Positions 1 to 5,443 of a stretch of DNA of 5,443 nt are shown piece after piece (positions within the stretch are counted from its first letter, which is position 1; the number at the start of each line of letters is the position of its first letter). This DNA is from an uncultured Actinomyces sp. (GTDB taxonomy: Bacteria > Actinomycetota > Actinomycetes > Actinomycetales > Actinomycetaceae). The stretch covers positions 1-5,443 of the forward strand of contig USPB01000135.1 of NCBI GenBank assembly GCA_900556405.1, in the 5' to 3' direction. The notes below the pieces were generated by a model. That model did not search any database. It had not been told where the DNA came from and saw nothing but the letters and a program-made list of their open reading frames with translations. The position numbers were made by a program, and so were the translations under genes.

Positions 1-2
1 GC

Positions 3-2249
3 GAGGGCCTGCACCGCTTCGTCGACCCCGCCGACGGCCAGGCCTACACCTACTCGCAGTTCGAGGTCCCGGACGCTCGCCGCGTGTACACCACCTTCGA
101 GCAGCCCGACCTGAAGTCCACCTTCACGCTGACGGTGAAGGCCCCCAAGGGCTGGAAGGTCTTCTCTAACGCTCCGACCCCCTCCCCTGAGGAAGAGGGC
201 GAGGCCTGGATCTACCGCTTCGCAACCACCGAGGTGATGTCGACCTACATCACGGCAATCGTCGCCGGCCCCTACGAGGGTACGACGGCCACACTCACCT
301 CCTCCGATGGTCGCACAATCGACCTGGGTGTCTACGCCCGTGCCTCGATCGTCGAGCACCTGGATGCCGACGAGATCATCGACATCACTCGACGCGGCTT
401 CGAATTCTTCGAGGGCGCGTACGGCATCGCCTACCCCTTCACCAAATACGACCAGATCTTCGTGCCCGAATACAACGCGGGAGCCATGGAGAACGCCGGC
501 TGCGTGACCTTCCGCGACGCCTACGTGTTCCGCACACGTCCCACCGAGGCTCAGATGGAGGCTCGCGCCAACACGATCCTGCACGAGCTGGCGCACATGT
601 GGTTCGGTGACCTGGTCACCATGAAGTGGTGGAACGATCTGTGGCTCAACGAGTCCTTCGCCGAGTTCATGAGCCACCTGGCCCTGGCCGAGGCCACCAA
701 GTACACCGAGGGCTGGACCGGGTTCATGGTCCGCAAGGACTGGGGCCTCAAGCAGGATCAGCTGCCCACCACCCACCCGATCACGGCTGAGATCCGCGAC
801 CTGGCCGATGTTGAGGTCAACTTCGACGGCATCACCTACGCCAAGGGCGCCTCCGTGCTGCGTCAGCTCGTCTCCTACGTGGGACGTGACGCGTTCTTCG
901 CGGGCCTGCACGAGTACCTGACGAAGCACTCCTACTCCAACGCGACGCTGGACGACCTGCTCTCCGAGCTGGCCGCGGCCTCGGGCCGAGACCTGGCCTC
1001 GTGGTCGAAGGTCTGGCTGGAGGAAGCCGGCGTCACCCTCCTGCGTCCGGTCATCACCACGTCCGAGGACGGCACGATCGAGCGCCTCGAGATCACCCAG
1101 GAAGCTTTCTCCGAAGGCGCCTCCCTGCGTCCGCACCGCATGGGCGTGGCCGGCTACTCGCTGACCGAGGAGGGCACGCTGGCGCAGGTCTTCCGCGAGG
1201 AGCTCGACGTCGACGGCGACTCCACGGTGGTCGAGGCCGCCGCGGGTATCGCTCGTCCGGACTTCATCCTTGTCAACGACGGCGACCTCGGCTACGCCAA
1301 GGTACGCCTCGACGAGCAGTCCCTGGCCTTCGCGGTTGCTAACATCACCAAGTTCACGGATTCGCTGACCCGCGGCGTCGTCATGGCCTCCGCGTGGGAC
1401 ATGACCCGTGACGGCGAGATGCCGGCGCGCGATTACCTGAACCTGGCGCTGCGCGCCGTGCCCGTCGAGGACAACATGAGCCTCCTGACGCTCACCCTGC
1501 GTCACATCGACGAGGCCGTGCGCACCTTCGTCGCACCCGAGTTCCGCGCTGACGCCGCCGAGGACACGGGCCGCCGCCTACTCCTCCTGGCACGCACCGC
1601 TGCCTCCGGCTCCGATGCACAGCGCATGCTCGTCGCTGCCGCCGCCCGCAACGCGACCAGCCCCGAGCAGTTCGAGGCCATCCGCGCCCTCTACGACGGC
1701 ACCCAGACCCTGGACGGCCTGGATCTCGACGTTGACCTCAAGTGGGGCCTGCTGATCGCCCTCGTGCGCGGCAACGCTGCGACCGAGGAGGACATCGCAG
1801 CCCTGGAGGCCACCGACGACACGATGACCGGCCACCAGAATGCCGCCGCCGCTCGAGCGGCTCGCGCCGGTGAATGGATCAAGGCGGACGTGTGGGACAA
1901 GGTCCTGACCGACACCTCCATCCCCAACGACACCCGTTGGGCGATGATCTCGGGGTTCTGGGCGCAGGCACGCACCAACCCGTCGGCCTACGCGACCTAC
2001 GTGGGCGAATACTTCGAAGCGCTGGCGGGCATCTGGGAGACCTTCACCTTCCACACGGCCGAAGACCTCACGACGCTGCTGTTCCCGAACGCCATCGCGG
2101 GCTACGCCCCGGAGGTCGACGTGGTCGCTTCCGGCGAGGCCTGGATCGAAGCTCACGCCGATGCCTCCGCCGGAACGATCCGCATCATCCGCGAGCTCAT
2201 CGACGTGTGTGAGCGTCAGATCGCCAACCAGGCAGTGGATGCGGGCTGA
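3..2249 (+). CDS. pepN: Aminopeptidase N, M1 family zinc metallopeptidase (5' end missing)
   Basis: This is a cytoplasmic zinc aminopeptidase that removes N-terminal residues from peptides during intracellular protein turnover. The frame is already open at the window edge: codons from position 3 read EGLHRFVDPADGQAYTYSQF, typical of the N-terminal beta domain. The GTG at 84 is therefore internal and the true start lies upstream. About 748 residues are visible, against roughly 850-870 for the family, so about 100-120 are missing. The substrate-binding GAMEN motif is at 480-494. The zinc site HELAH is at 582-596, and the third ligand Glu is at 651-653 in NESFAEF, exactly 18 residues after HEXXH. 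The probable catalytic Tyr is in ITYAKG at 837-839. From about 1260 (NDGDLGYAKVRLD) the protein enters the helical ERAP1-like C-terminal domain. The overall form matches the S. lividans PepN subfamily. No signal peptide region is visible. It ends in TGA 20 bp before a strong terminator and converges on the CAP gene. The sequence shows no disruption. Confidence 0.97.
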   Translation, partial: EGLHRFVDPADGQAYTYSQFEVPDARRVYTTFEQPDLKSTFTLTVKAPKGWKVFSNAPTPSPEEEGEAWIYRFATTEVMSTYITAIVAGPYEGTTATLTSSDGRTIDLGVYARASIVEHLDADEIIDITRRGFEFFEGAYGIAYPFTKYDQIFVPEYNAGAMENAGCVTFRDAYVFRTRPTEAQMEARANTILHELAHMWFGDLVTMKWWNDLWLNESFAEFMSHLALAEATKYTEGWTGFMVRKDWGLKQDQLPTTHPITAEIRDLADVEVNFDGITYAKGASVLRQLVSYVGRDAFFAGLHEYLTKHSYSNATLDDLLSELAAASGRDLASWSKVWLEEAGVTLLRPVITTSEDGTIERLEITQEAFSEGASLRPHRMGVAGYSLTEEGTLAQVFREELDVDGDSTVVEAAAGIARPDFILVNDGDLGYAKVRLDEQSLAFAVANITKFTDSLTRGVVMASAWDMTRDGEMPARDYLNLALRAVPVEDNMSLLTLTLRHIDEAVRTFVAPEFRADAAEDTGRRLLLLARTAASGSDAQRMLVAAAARNATSPEQFEAIRALYDGTQTLDGLDLDVDLKWGLLIALVRGNAATEEDIAALEATDDTMTGHQNAAAARAARAGEWIKADVWDKVLTDTSIPNDTRWAMISGFWAQARTNPSAYATYVGEYFEALAGIWETFTFHTAEDLTTLLFPNAIAGYAPEVDVVASGEAWIEAHADASAGTIRIIRELIDVCERQIANQAVDAG

Positions 2250-2269
2250 TCAGCCTTATGACAACGTCA

Positions 2270-2308
2270 GGGGGCGTGGCCACGCGGCCACGCCCCCTTC
2301 GTTTGTTT
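2270..2308 (+). terminator. Rho-independent terminator of pepN
   Basis: A perfect 12-bp GC-rich stem (2270-2281 GGGGGCGTGGCC pairing with 2286-2297) closes on a 4-nt ACGC loop. It is followed by the T-rich stretch TTCGTTTGTTTGG on the plus strand. It starts 20 bp after the pepN stop codon, which is the classical position for an intrinsic terminator. The minus strand has no T run on the far side, so it mainly serves pepN. Confidence 0.9.
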
Positions 2309-2380
2309 GGTCCACACCGTCTCAAAAGACTCGAAGACCCACTCCCTCAGCAAACGATCATGCTTCAGTCTCAGATCCAC

Positions 2381-2429
2381 AAGTACGGAAAGCCTCCCGT
2401 TTCTTGGAGATCTCCAAGAAACGGGAGGC
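2381..2429 (-). terminator. 38-bp perfect palindrome, likely terminator of the CAP-domain gene
   Basis: Positions 2392-2410 (GCCTCCCGTTTCTTGGAGA) are the exact reverse complement of 2411-2429, giving 19 bp of uninterrupted dyad symmetry centred on AGATCT. As RNA it would form about a 17-bp stem with a GATC tetraloop. Read on the minus strand it lies about 40 bp past the CAP gene stop codon and is followed by TTTCCGTACTT, a modest U-rich tail. That points to termination of the minus-strand gene. The plus side (AGTTCGTTG) has a poorer tail, but such a stem could also block readthrough from pepN. Confidence 0.75.
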
Positions 2430-2468
2430 AGTTCGTTGAAGGACGAAGCCAGGCTAAGAAGCGGCGCG

Positions 2469-4307
2469 TCAGCGCTTGGCTCGACGCGATGCGACAACCG
2501 CACCAGCACCAGCGACCAGGACCGCGACGGCCCCTACGCCCACCCACACGGAGGATGCGCCGGTCGCAGCGAGGGCATCAGCGCGCGCCTGCGTCGGGCT
2601 GGAAGCGTTCTGGGCTGCAGGAGTGGATGCCTGCGTCGGATCAACACTCGGGGTGATGCTGGCACGAGCGGTCACCGTGCCCTGATCGTCGGAAGGAGCG
2701 CTCGTCTCAGGGGCAGCCGGGGTGGAATCGCCGGTAGCAGGAGCGGAAGGCGTGGCAGACGGGTTGCCATCTCCGTTCGCGGGAGCGGAAGGCGTGGCAG
2801 ACGGGTTGCCATCGCCGTTCGCGGGAGCGGAAGGTGCAGCCGACGGGGCCTGCTGATCCGGCGTCGGACCTGCCCCATCACCCGCGGAGGGGTTGTTGCC
2901 ATCCTGCTCGACAGACAGCGTCGTGCAACGCGTCAGGGCATCGCGATACTCGGTGGCGGTCAGGTAGCGGCCAGCGTTCTGCCCGCCCTGCAGCGTCACG
3001 CCACCATCCTTTTCAGGACGCACGGCGGTCTGCGACGCGATGGACTCCGCAACGCGATCAAGCTCAGCATCAATGTCAGCGAGAGAAGTGGCGGGTTTCT
3101 GCTCGCCCGCCGAGGCCAGGTACTCGTCCAGTGCAGCCTGAGCGGCGTTCACGGATGCCTGCGCGTCGATCACGGCCTGCTGGCGATCCGCAGCGGGCGC
3201 GGTGTCGGCGGGTGCAGGCGTCGAGGTCGAGGGAGCAGCGGTTCCTGCCTTCGCAGGCAGGCTCGACACGTCAACAGGAAGGGCGACGCCGGGCAGGGAG
3301 CCCACCTTGTTCTGCCAGGAGTTGGCGCGCTGAGCGTCGCCACCACCGGCGAGGCCAGAGACGTAGTTGGTGTTGTCGGCGTTGAAAGCGGCGCCGTCGA
3401 AACCGTATGCGGACGCGGTATCGCCGGTCGTGTGGAAGCGGGACACGTTGGGCGAGCCGCCGGTGATGGCGTAGAACTTCTGGGTGCCGTAGATGCGCGT
3501 GAAGTTGCCGTGCTTCGCGATGTGCACGCCCACGCCAACGACGTTATTCTGGGCCAGCATGTTCTTGTCGTGACCGGAGGAGTTCTTCCACTGATCGAAG
3601 AGGGCATCCGCGGCCTGCATCGGATTCTTCGAGGTACCGTACGCGCCCCACTTGTCGCCGAAGTTCTCACGGTGGTTGTAGGCGATGTTCTCTCCGGCGT
3701 AGGTCGTGTCGCCACCGTCGAGCTTGCCCGCACCGAGGTACTTGTAGTCGGGGTCGTGGTTGAAGTCGTCACTGTCCGACATGTGCTTGCTCCATGCACG
3801 AGCGTCGGTGGTGACCGTATCGGAGACAACAAGCTCGGGCAGGCCAGCGCTCGCACGGTAGGCGTTCATCTTCTGAACGATGAGGGCCTCGATGATGCGC
3901 GCCTGGGTGGCGTCATCGACCTGGGACCAGTCAACCCAGTCGAGGCCACGGCTTGCAGTATCTGCTGCGGGCGCAGTCTCACCGGCCGACGCGGAGGGCT
4001 GAAGGGCAGCCTGCTGCGCGGACTCGAGCGCGGCCTGCGCGTCGGCGAGGGCAGCTCGCAGCTCGGACTCACGGGCAGGGTCCAGGGCGGGAGTCGCAGA
4101 GTTACCCGCGGCCGCGGCGGCATAGCTCGCCAGAAGCGGATTGTATTCAGCGGTGATGCGACCTTGCGCCCCCGACAGGGCGTTGCAGAAAGCGTCGCTG
4201 GTCGTCGCGTTTCCCTCAGCGAGGGTGGGGATCACGACGAGGGAAGCGGCAATTGTGGTTGCAGCGAGGACCACGGACGTGTGTGTACGAGTGAGCTGGA
4301 ACGACAT
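2469..4307 (-). CDS. Secreted, LAxTG wall-anchored CAP/SCP-domain surface protein
   Basis: This is a predicted surface protein of 612 residues; its function is not known. Residues 1-30 form a Sec signal peptide (LTRTHT basic start, hydrophobic core, likely cleavage after PTLA30). Residues 74-103 are an Ala/Glu/Gln helical segment, possibly coiled coil. A CAP (cysteine-rich secretory/SCP, cd05379-like) domain spans about 137-282. Its signature residues are H184 in FNHD, E206 in AGENIAYN, H246 in WKNSSGHDKNML, then VGVGVHI and a closing YGTQKFYA. Residues 373-425 are a second helical region. Residues 480-570 are a Pro/Ala/Ser/Thr-rich stalk with 14-residue tandem repeats. The C terminus is LAATG (579-583), a hydrophobic segment (about 587-606) and SRRAKR, a cell-wall sorting signal of the type used by class E sortases. 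Only two cysteines occur, C41 and C461. The ATG at 4307 is chosen because it gives a proper signal peptide; its Shine-Dalgarno is weak (AGG about 10-13 nt upstream). No sortase gene is in the window. Confidence 0.93.
   Translation of the reverse strand: MSFQLTRTHTSVVLAATTIAASLVVIPTLAEGNATTSDAFCNALSGAQGRITAEYNPLLASYAAAAAGNSATPALDPARESELRAALADAQAALESAQQAALQPSASAGETAPAADTASRGLDWVDWSQVDDATQARIIEALIVQKMNAYRASAGLPELVVSDTVTTDARAWSKHMSDSDDFNHDPDYKYLGAGKLDGGDTTYAGENIAYNHRENFGDKWGAYGTSKNPMQAADALFDQWKNSSGHDKNMLAQNNVVGVGVHIAKHGNFTRIYGTQKFYAITGGSPNVSRFHTTGDTASAYGFDGAAFNADNTNYVSGLAGGGDAQRANSWQNKVGSLPGVALPVDVSSLPAKAGTAAPSTSTPAPADTAPAADRQQAVIDAQASVNAAQAALDEYLASAGEQKPATSLADIDAELDRVAESIASQTAVRPEKDGGVTLQGGQNAGRYLTATEYRDALTRCTTLSVEQDGNNPSAGDGAGPTPDQQAPSAAPSAPANGDGNPSATPSAPANGDGNPSATPSAPATGDSTPAAPETSAPSDDQGTVTARASITPSVDPTQASTPAAQNASSPTQARADALAATGASSVWVGVGAVAVLVAGAGAVVASRRAKR
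2472..2573 (-). other. C-terminal sorting signal (LAATG, membrane segment, basic tail)
   Basis: The last 34 codons of the CAP gene encode LAATG, a short spacer, about 20 hydrophobic Val/Ala/Gly residues and SRRAKR. From family knowledge, LAxTG is the preferred motif of class E sortases in high-GC actinobacteria, which cleave between T and G and link the protein to peptidoglycan. This places the mature protein on the outer wall surface. Confidence 0.88.
2749..2832 (-). repeat. Two 42-bp tandem repeats in the stalk of the CAP-domain protein
   Basis: Units 2749-2790 and 2791-2832 match at 41 of 42 bases (t versus g at 2772/2814). They encode two identical 14-residue units PSAPANGDGNPSAT (residues 492-505 and 506-519). 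A partial, degenerate third unit (PSAPATGDSTP) follows at residues 520-530, at about 2718-2748. The unit length is a multiple of three, so copy-number change would keep the frame and only lengthen or shorten the wall-spanning stalk. Confidence 0.95.
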
Positions 4308-4367
4308 TGACTACCGGCCTAACACGATGGAACAAGAACAGGTAAATCTTTCCACGCGGTACAGCGT

Positions 4368-4430
4368 TTTTCAAGGTTTTTTCAGTAAGTCTTTACAGGT
4401 GAATCCACCTATTTTCAAGGCTTTTTCAGT
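4368..4430. repeat. Pair of 19-bp direct repeats upstream of the CAP gene
   Basis: Plus-strand copies lie at 4368-4386 (TTTTCAAGGTTTTTTCAGT) and 4412-4430 (TTTTCAAGGCTTTTTCAGT), 18 of 19 identical and offset by 44 bp, close to four helical turns. On the coding (minus) strand they read ACTGAAAAA(A/G)CCTTGAAAA, so each contains an A-tract and a TTGAAA box. They lie 60-125 bp upstream of the CAP start codon. This suggests tandem regulator sites, duplicated promoters, or both. Confidence 0.8.
4390..4418 (-). promoter_or_regulatory. Candidate promoter for the CAP-domain gene
   Basis: On the minus strand TTGAAA (4418-4413) is followed, after exactly 17 bp, by TAAAGA (4395-4390), which would start transcription roughly 75 nt before the ATG. 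The -35 is good and the -10 is only half consensus. The spacer contains the short inverted repeat AGGTG-AATC-CACCT (plus 4397-4410), which could be an operator. The second repeat copy offers a weaker parallel arrangement: TTGAAA at 4374-4369, 17 bp, AAAGAT at 4351-4346. The hexamers alone are not decisive. Confidence 0.4.
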
Positions 4431-4462
4431 TTGACAGATTTTGAAGATCCCACATGCCGATA

Positions 4463-4481
4463 TCGAAACGTTATGTTTCGA
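4463..4481. repeat. Short inverted repeat TCGAAAC-GTTAT-GTTTCGA
   Basis: Seven-base arms (4463-4469 and 4475-4481) flank a 5-nt centre, giving a compact dyad of the kind bound by dimeric regulators. It sits about 160 bp upstream of the CAP start codon, just outside the 19-bp direct repeats. No T-tract follows on either strand, so it is not a terminator. Function unknown. Confidence 0.5.
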
Positions 4482-4510
4482 ATGAATTACCTGACCAAGC
4501 TGCAACCATC

Positions 4511-4570
4511 AGTGTCAGATTATTGGACACTACGTGTTGCTGTGTGGCACTGGTTGTTGCTGTGTTGCAC
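4511..4570. repeat. Inverted repeat AGTGTC/GACACT followed by 17-bp imperfect direct repeats
   Basis: AGTGTC (4511-4516) and GACACT (4526-4531) form a 6-bp inverted repeat around 9 nt. Immediately after, GTGTTGCTGTGTGGCAC (4534-4550) and TTGTTGCTGTGTTGCAC (4554-4570) are direct repeats with 15 of 17 matches, offset by 20 bp (two helical turns). I see no gene here. These may be regulator sites or remnants of older repeats. Confidence 0.4.
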
Positions 4571-4680
4571 CGCGGGTATTCTTGGCGCCGGGCCCTACGG
4601 TTCCTCCGGTGCCCTCCGCACAGGTGGGGCCTTCGCGGCTGGTGTTGCTCGGCTCATTGCCCTGACGCCCAGCTATGACT

Positions 4681-4811
4681 GCCAACCAGCAATTTCGCAC
4701 GTAATTCCTCGATGACTCATTCAAACATCAAATTTGCATCGTTGGAATTACAACGTTTTTGGGACATCTCAAAATATGACCGCGATAAATTACGTGCGAA
4801 TTTTGGCTGGC
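4681..4811. repeat. Structured palindromic element, copy A
   Basis: This is a 131-bp imperfect palindrome. The outer arms 4696-4706 (CGCACGTAATT) and 4788-4798 pair perfectly. The pairing extends inward only imperfectly, and outward through AATT and GCCAACCA (4681-4688) against TTGGCTGGC (4803-4811). In the centre CGTTG (4740-4744) and CAACG (4751-4755) form an inner stem with a 6-nt loop. The gaps between outer and inner stems are 33 and 32 nt. The 103-bp core is about 40% GC by hand count, well below the coding regions. It has the same geometry as copy B, 282 bp downstream. It could be a MITE-like relic, a protein-binding palindrome or a structured RNA. No promoter or protein partner is evident. 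Confidence 0.75.
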
Positions 4812-4830
4812 GGTGGTGTCGGCAGCGCCC

Positions 4831-4968
4831 ACTTCGACCGTCCGCGCTGCGAGGTTCGCTCGTTGCGCCGTCTCAAAGCCCTGCCAGGCATCGCTGCCCA
4901 CGGGCACCGCGGCCCGCGTGCCCCGAAGCTCGACCTTCCGATCTCTCCGGCATCCTTCAGACCTGCCT
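4831..4968. other. GC-rich spacer between the two palindromic elements, no gene seen
   Basis: This stretch is clearly richer in GC than the elements on either side. Open frames through it have no recognisable domain and arbitrary ends. It contains a small GC hairpin, GGGCAC (4902-4907) with GTGCCC (4918-4923). Homology between the elements appears to fade within about 20 bp outside each right arm (up to about 4830 and 5112). Confidence 0.4.
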
Positions 4969-5094
4969 CACCAATCTCGCATGCAATTCCCCCGCGACTA
5001 TCTCAAGCTTTGAATTAACAGCGTTGAAATCGCAACGTTTTTAGGCCTTGTTGAATCTTCATCCAATCGAATTGCATGCGAAATTTAGCTGGTG
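4969..5094. repeat. Structured palindromic element, copy B
   Basis: The outer arms 4978-4988 (CGCATGCAATT) and 5070-5080 pair perfectly, with weaker outward pairing through CACCA (4969-4973) and the TGGTG at 5090-5094. The inner stem CGTTG (5022-5026) and CAACG (5033-5037) again encloses a 6-nt loop, with 33- and 32-nt gaps as in copy A. The 103-bp cores align without a gap at about 65 of 103 bases by hand count. The longest shared block is CAACGTTTTT (4751-4760 and 5033-5042). Core GC is about 45%. The downstream flank (GGTGTTGGTGTCG...TGCCCA) also resembles that of copy A, so the duplicated unit reaches to about 5112. Confidence 0.75.
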
Positions 5095-5193
5095 TTGGTG
5101 TCGTCTGTGCCCATGTCCACCCCGGCCGGGCCCCGAGTTGCGTAGCTGGCCCTGGCTCTGCGGTCTTACAGCACCCTCCATGCCGGTGACGGT

Positions 5194-5269
5194 GGGGGTT
5201 TTGCGCTACATGAAGCCCTCTAGCGGCGTGTCGCCGGCGTGTCGGAGCCTCATGTAGTGCAATTCCCCC
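5194..5269. repeat. Third hairpin element (C) with nested direct repeats
   Basis: The 20-nt arms 5194-5213 (GGGGGTTTTGCGCTACATGA) and 5250-5269 (TCATGTAGTGCAATTCCCCC) pair at 17 of 20 positions. The 36-nt interior holds two exact copies of CGGCGTGTCG (5224-5233 and 5235-5244). Its right arm carries GCAATTCCCCC, also present at the left arm of element B (4983-4993), while element A has GTAATTCCTC in the same place. The total length is 76 bp, shorter than A and B, and there is no T-run typical of a terminator on either side. Confidence 0.6.
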
Positions 5270-5443
5270 CGATTGGCGGCGGTGAGGCCGCGACGTGGGG
5301 TGGTGCGGCGCCCACAGTGCAGACCACCTCGGCGAAAAATGGTGAAAATGGGCGGTTGTGGGCGAGGTCCTGGCAGCTGGGCCCGTCAACTGGCAGCCTT
5401 AACCCCTCAATGCGCAGCTACACCCACCTAGTGGAAGCTGGGC
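5270..5443. other. Right-edge segment, no gene recognised
   Basis: Possible open frames on both strands give low-complexity Arg/Pro/His-rich peptides without a recognisable domain or credible start. Small features are the inverted repeat GCGGC-GGTGAG-GCCGC near 5276-5291 and CTGGCAG twice (about 5370 and 5391). This may be upstream DNA of a gene outside the window; nothing more can be supported. Confidence 0.35.

Noticed and set aside
84..86. GTG at 84 as the start of the aminopeptidase
   Set aside because: The same frame is open to the window edge and encodes conserved PepN sequence upstream of it, so the gene is simply cut by the window.
2307..4310. A 667-codon plus-strand open frame covering the whole CAP gene
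   Set aside because: It is Arg/Gly-rich with no domain, and is fully antisense to a gene with a signal peptide, CAP signatures and a sorting signal. Long antisense frames are expected opposite G/C-ending codons.
4431..4436. Perfect TTGACA on the plus strand as a divergent promoter
   Set aside because: No acceptable -10 box lies 16-19 bp downstream and no gene follows on that strand.
4681..5094. CRISPR array or integron attC sites
   Set aside because: There are only two diverged copies about 60% identical with a 157-bp gap, not short identical repeats with regular spacers. The ends lack the RYYYAAC/GTTRRRY arms of attC and no integrase or cas gene is visible.
5015..5389. A 124-codon minus-strand frame across the right-hand repeats
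   Set aside because: It runs through elements B and C, has low-complexity His/Arg/Pro-rich composition and no recognisable domain; structure in the DNA explains the region better.
4501..5443. Possible replication origin in the repeat-rich intergenic
   Set aside because: I found no cluster of TTATCCACA/TTGTCCACA-like DnaA boxes, and neither dnaA nor dnaN is adjacent.
5270..5443. tRNA or other known RNA gene at the right edge
   Set aside because: No cloverleaf arms, no GGTTCGAATCC-like T-arm and no recognisable conserved RNA motif were found on either strand.

Overview
The window looks like chromosomal DNA from a high-GC Gram-positive actinobacterium. The evidence is a Streptomyces lividans-type aminopeptidase N, strongly G/C-ending codons, and a surface protein ending in an LAxTG-type sorting signal with a hydrophobic stretch and an Arg/Lys tail. 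An Actinomyces/Schaalia-like oral or mucosal actinomycete fits well, but that is inference; no 16S or other phylogenetic marker is present.

Layout. (1) Positions 3-2249, plus strand: the 3' part of an M1-family zinc aminopeptidase (pepN), open at the left edge, with the complete active site. (2) Positions 2250-2468: a convergent gap with two strong hairpins. One is a classical terminator directly behind pepN. The other is a 38-bp perfect palindrome that best serves the gene arriving from the right. (3) Positions 2469-4307, minus strand: a complete 612-residue secreted CAP/SCP-domain protein with Ala-rich helical flanks, a Pro/Ala/Ser-rich tandem-repeat stalk and an LAATG wall-sorting signal. 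A large open frame on the opposite strand of this gene is a composition shadow. (4) Positions 4308-4440: the AT-rich upstream region of the CAP gene, carrying two near-identical 19-bp direct repeats 44 bp apart, each containing a TTGAAA box. (5) Positions 4441-5443: about 1 kb without a convincing gene, but rich in inverted repeats.

The most unusual signal is in the last region. Two diverged copies of an approximately 130-bp imperfect palindrome (4681-4811 and 4969-5094) share exactly the same internal geometry: 11-bp outer arms, 33-nt gap, 5-bp inner stem with 6-nt loop, 32-nt gap. Their outer arms differ at two positions, and both differences are compensated on the other arm. A third, shorter hairpin (5194-5269) carries the same AATTCCCCC arm-end motif. 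These look like a small family of structured intergenic elements, either MITE-like or RNA-like. I cannot say which, and I see no protein partner in the window.

Functionally, pepN (cytoplasmic peptide turnover) and the CAP protein (cell surface) appear to be unrelated convergent neighbours rather than a system.
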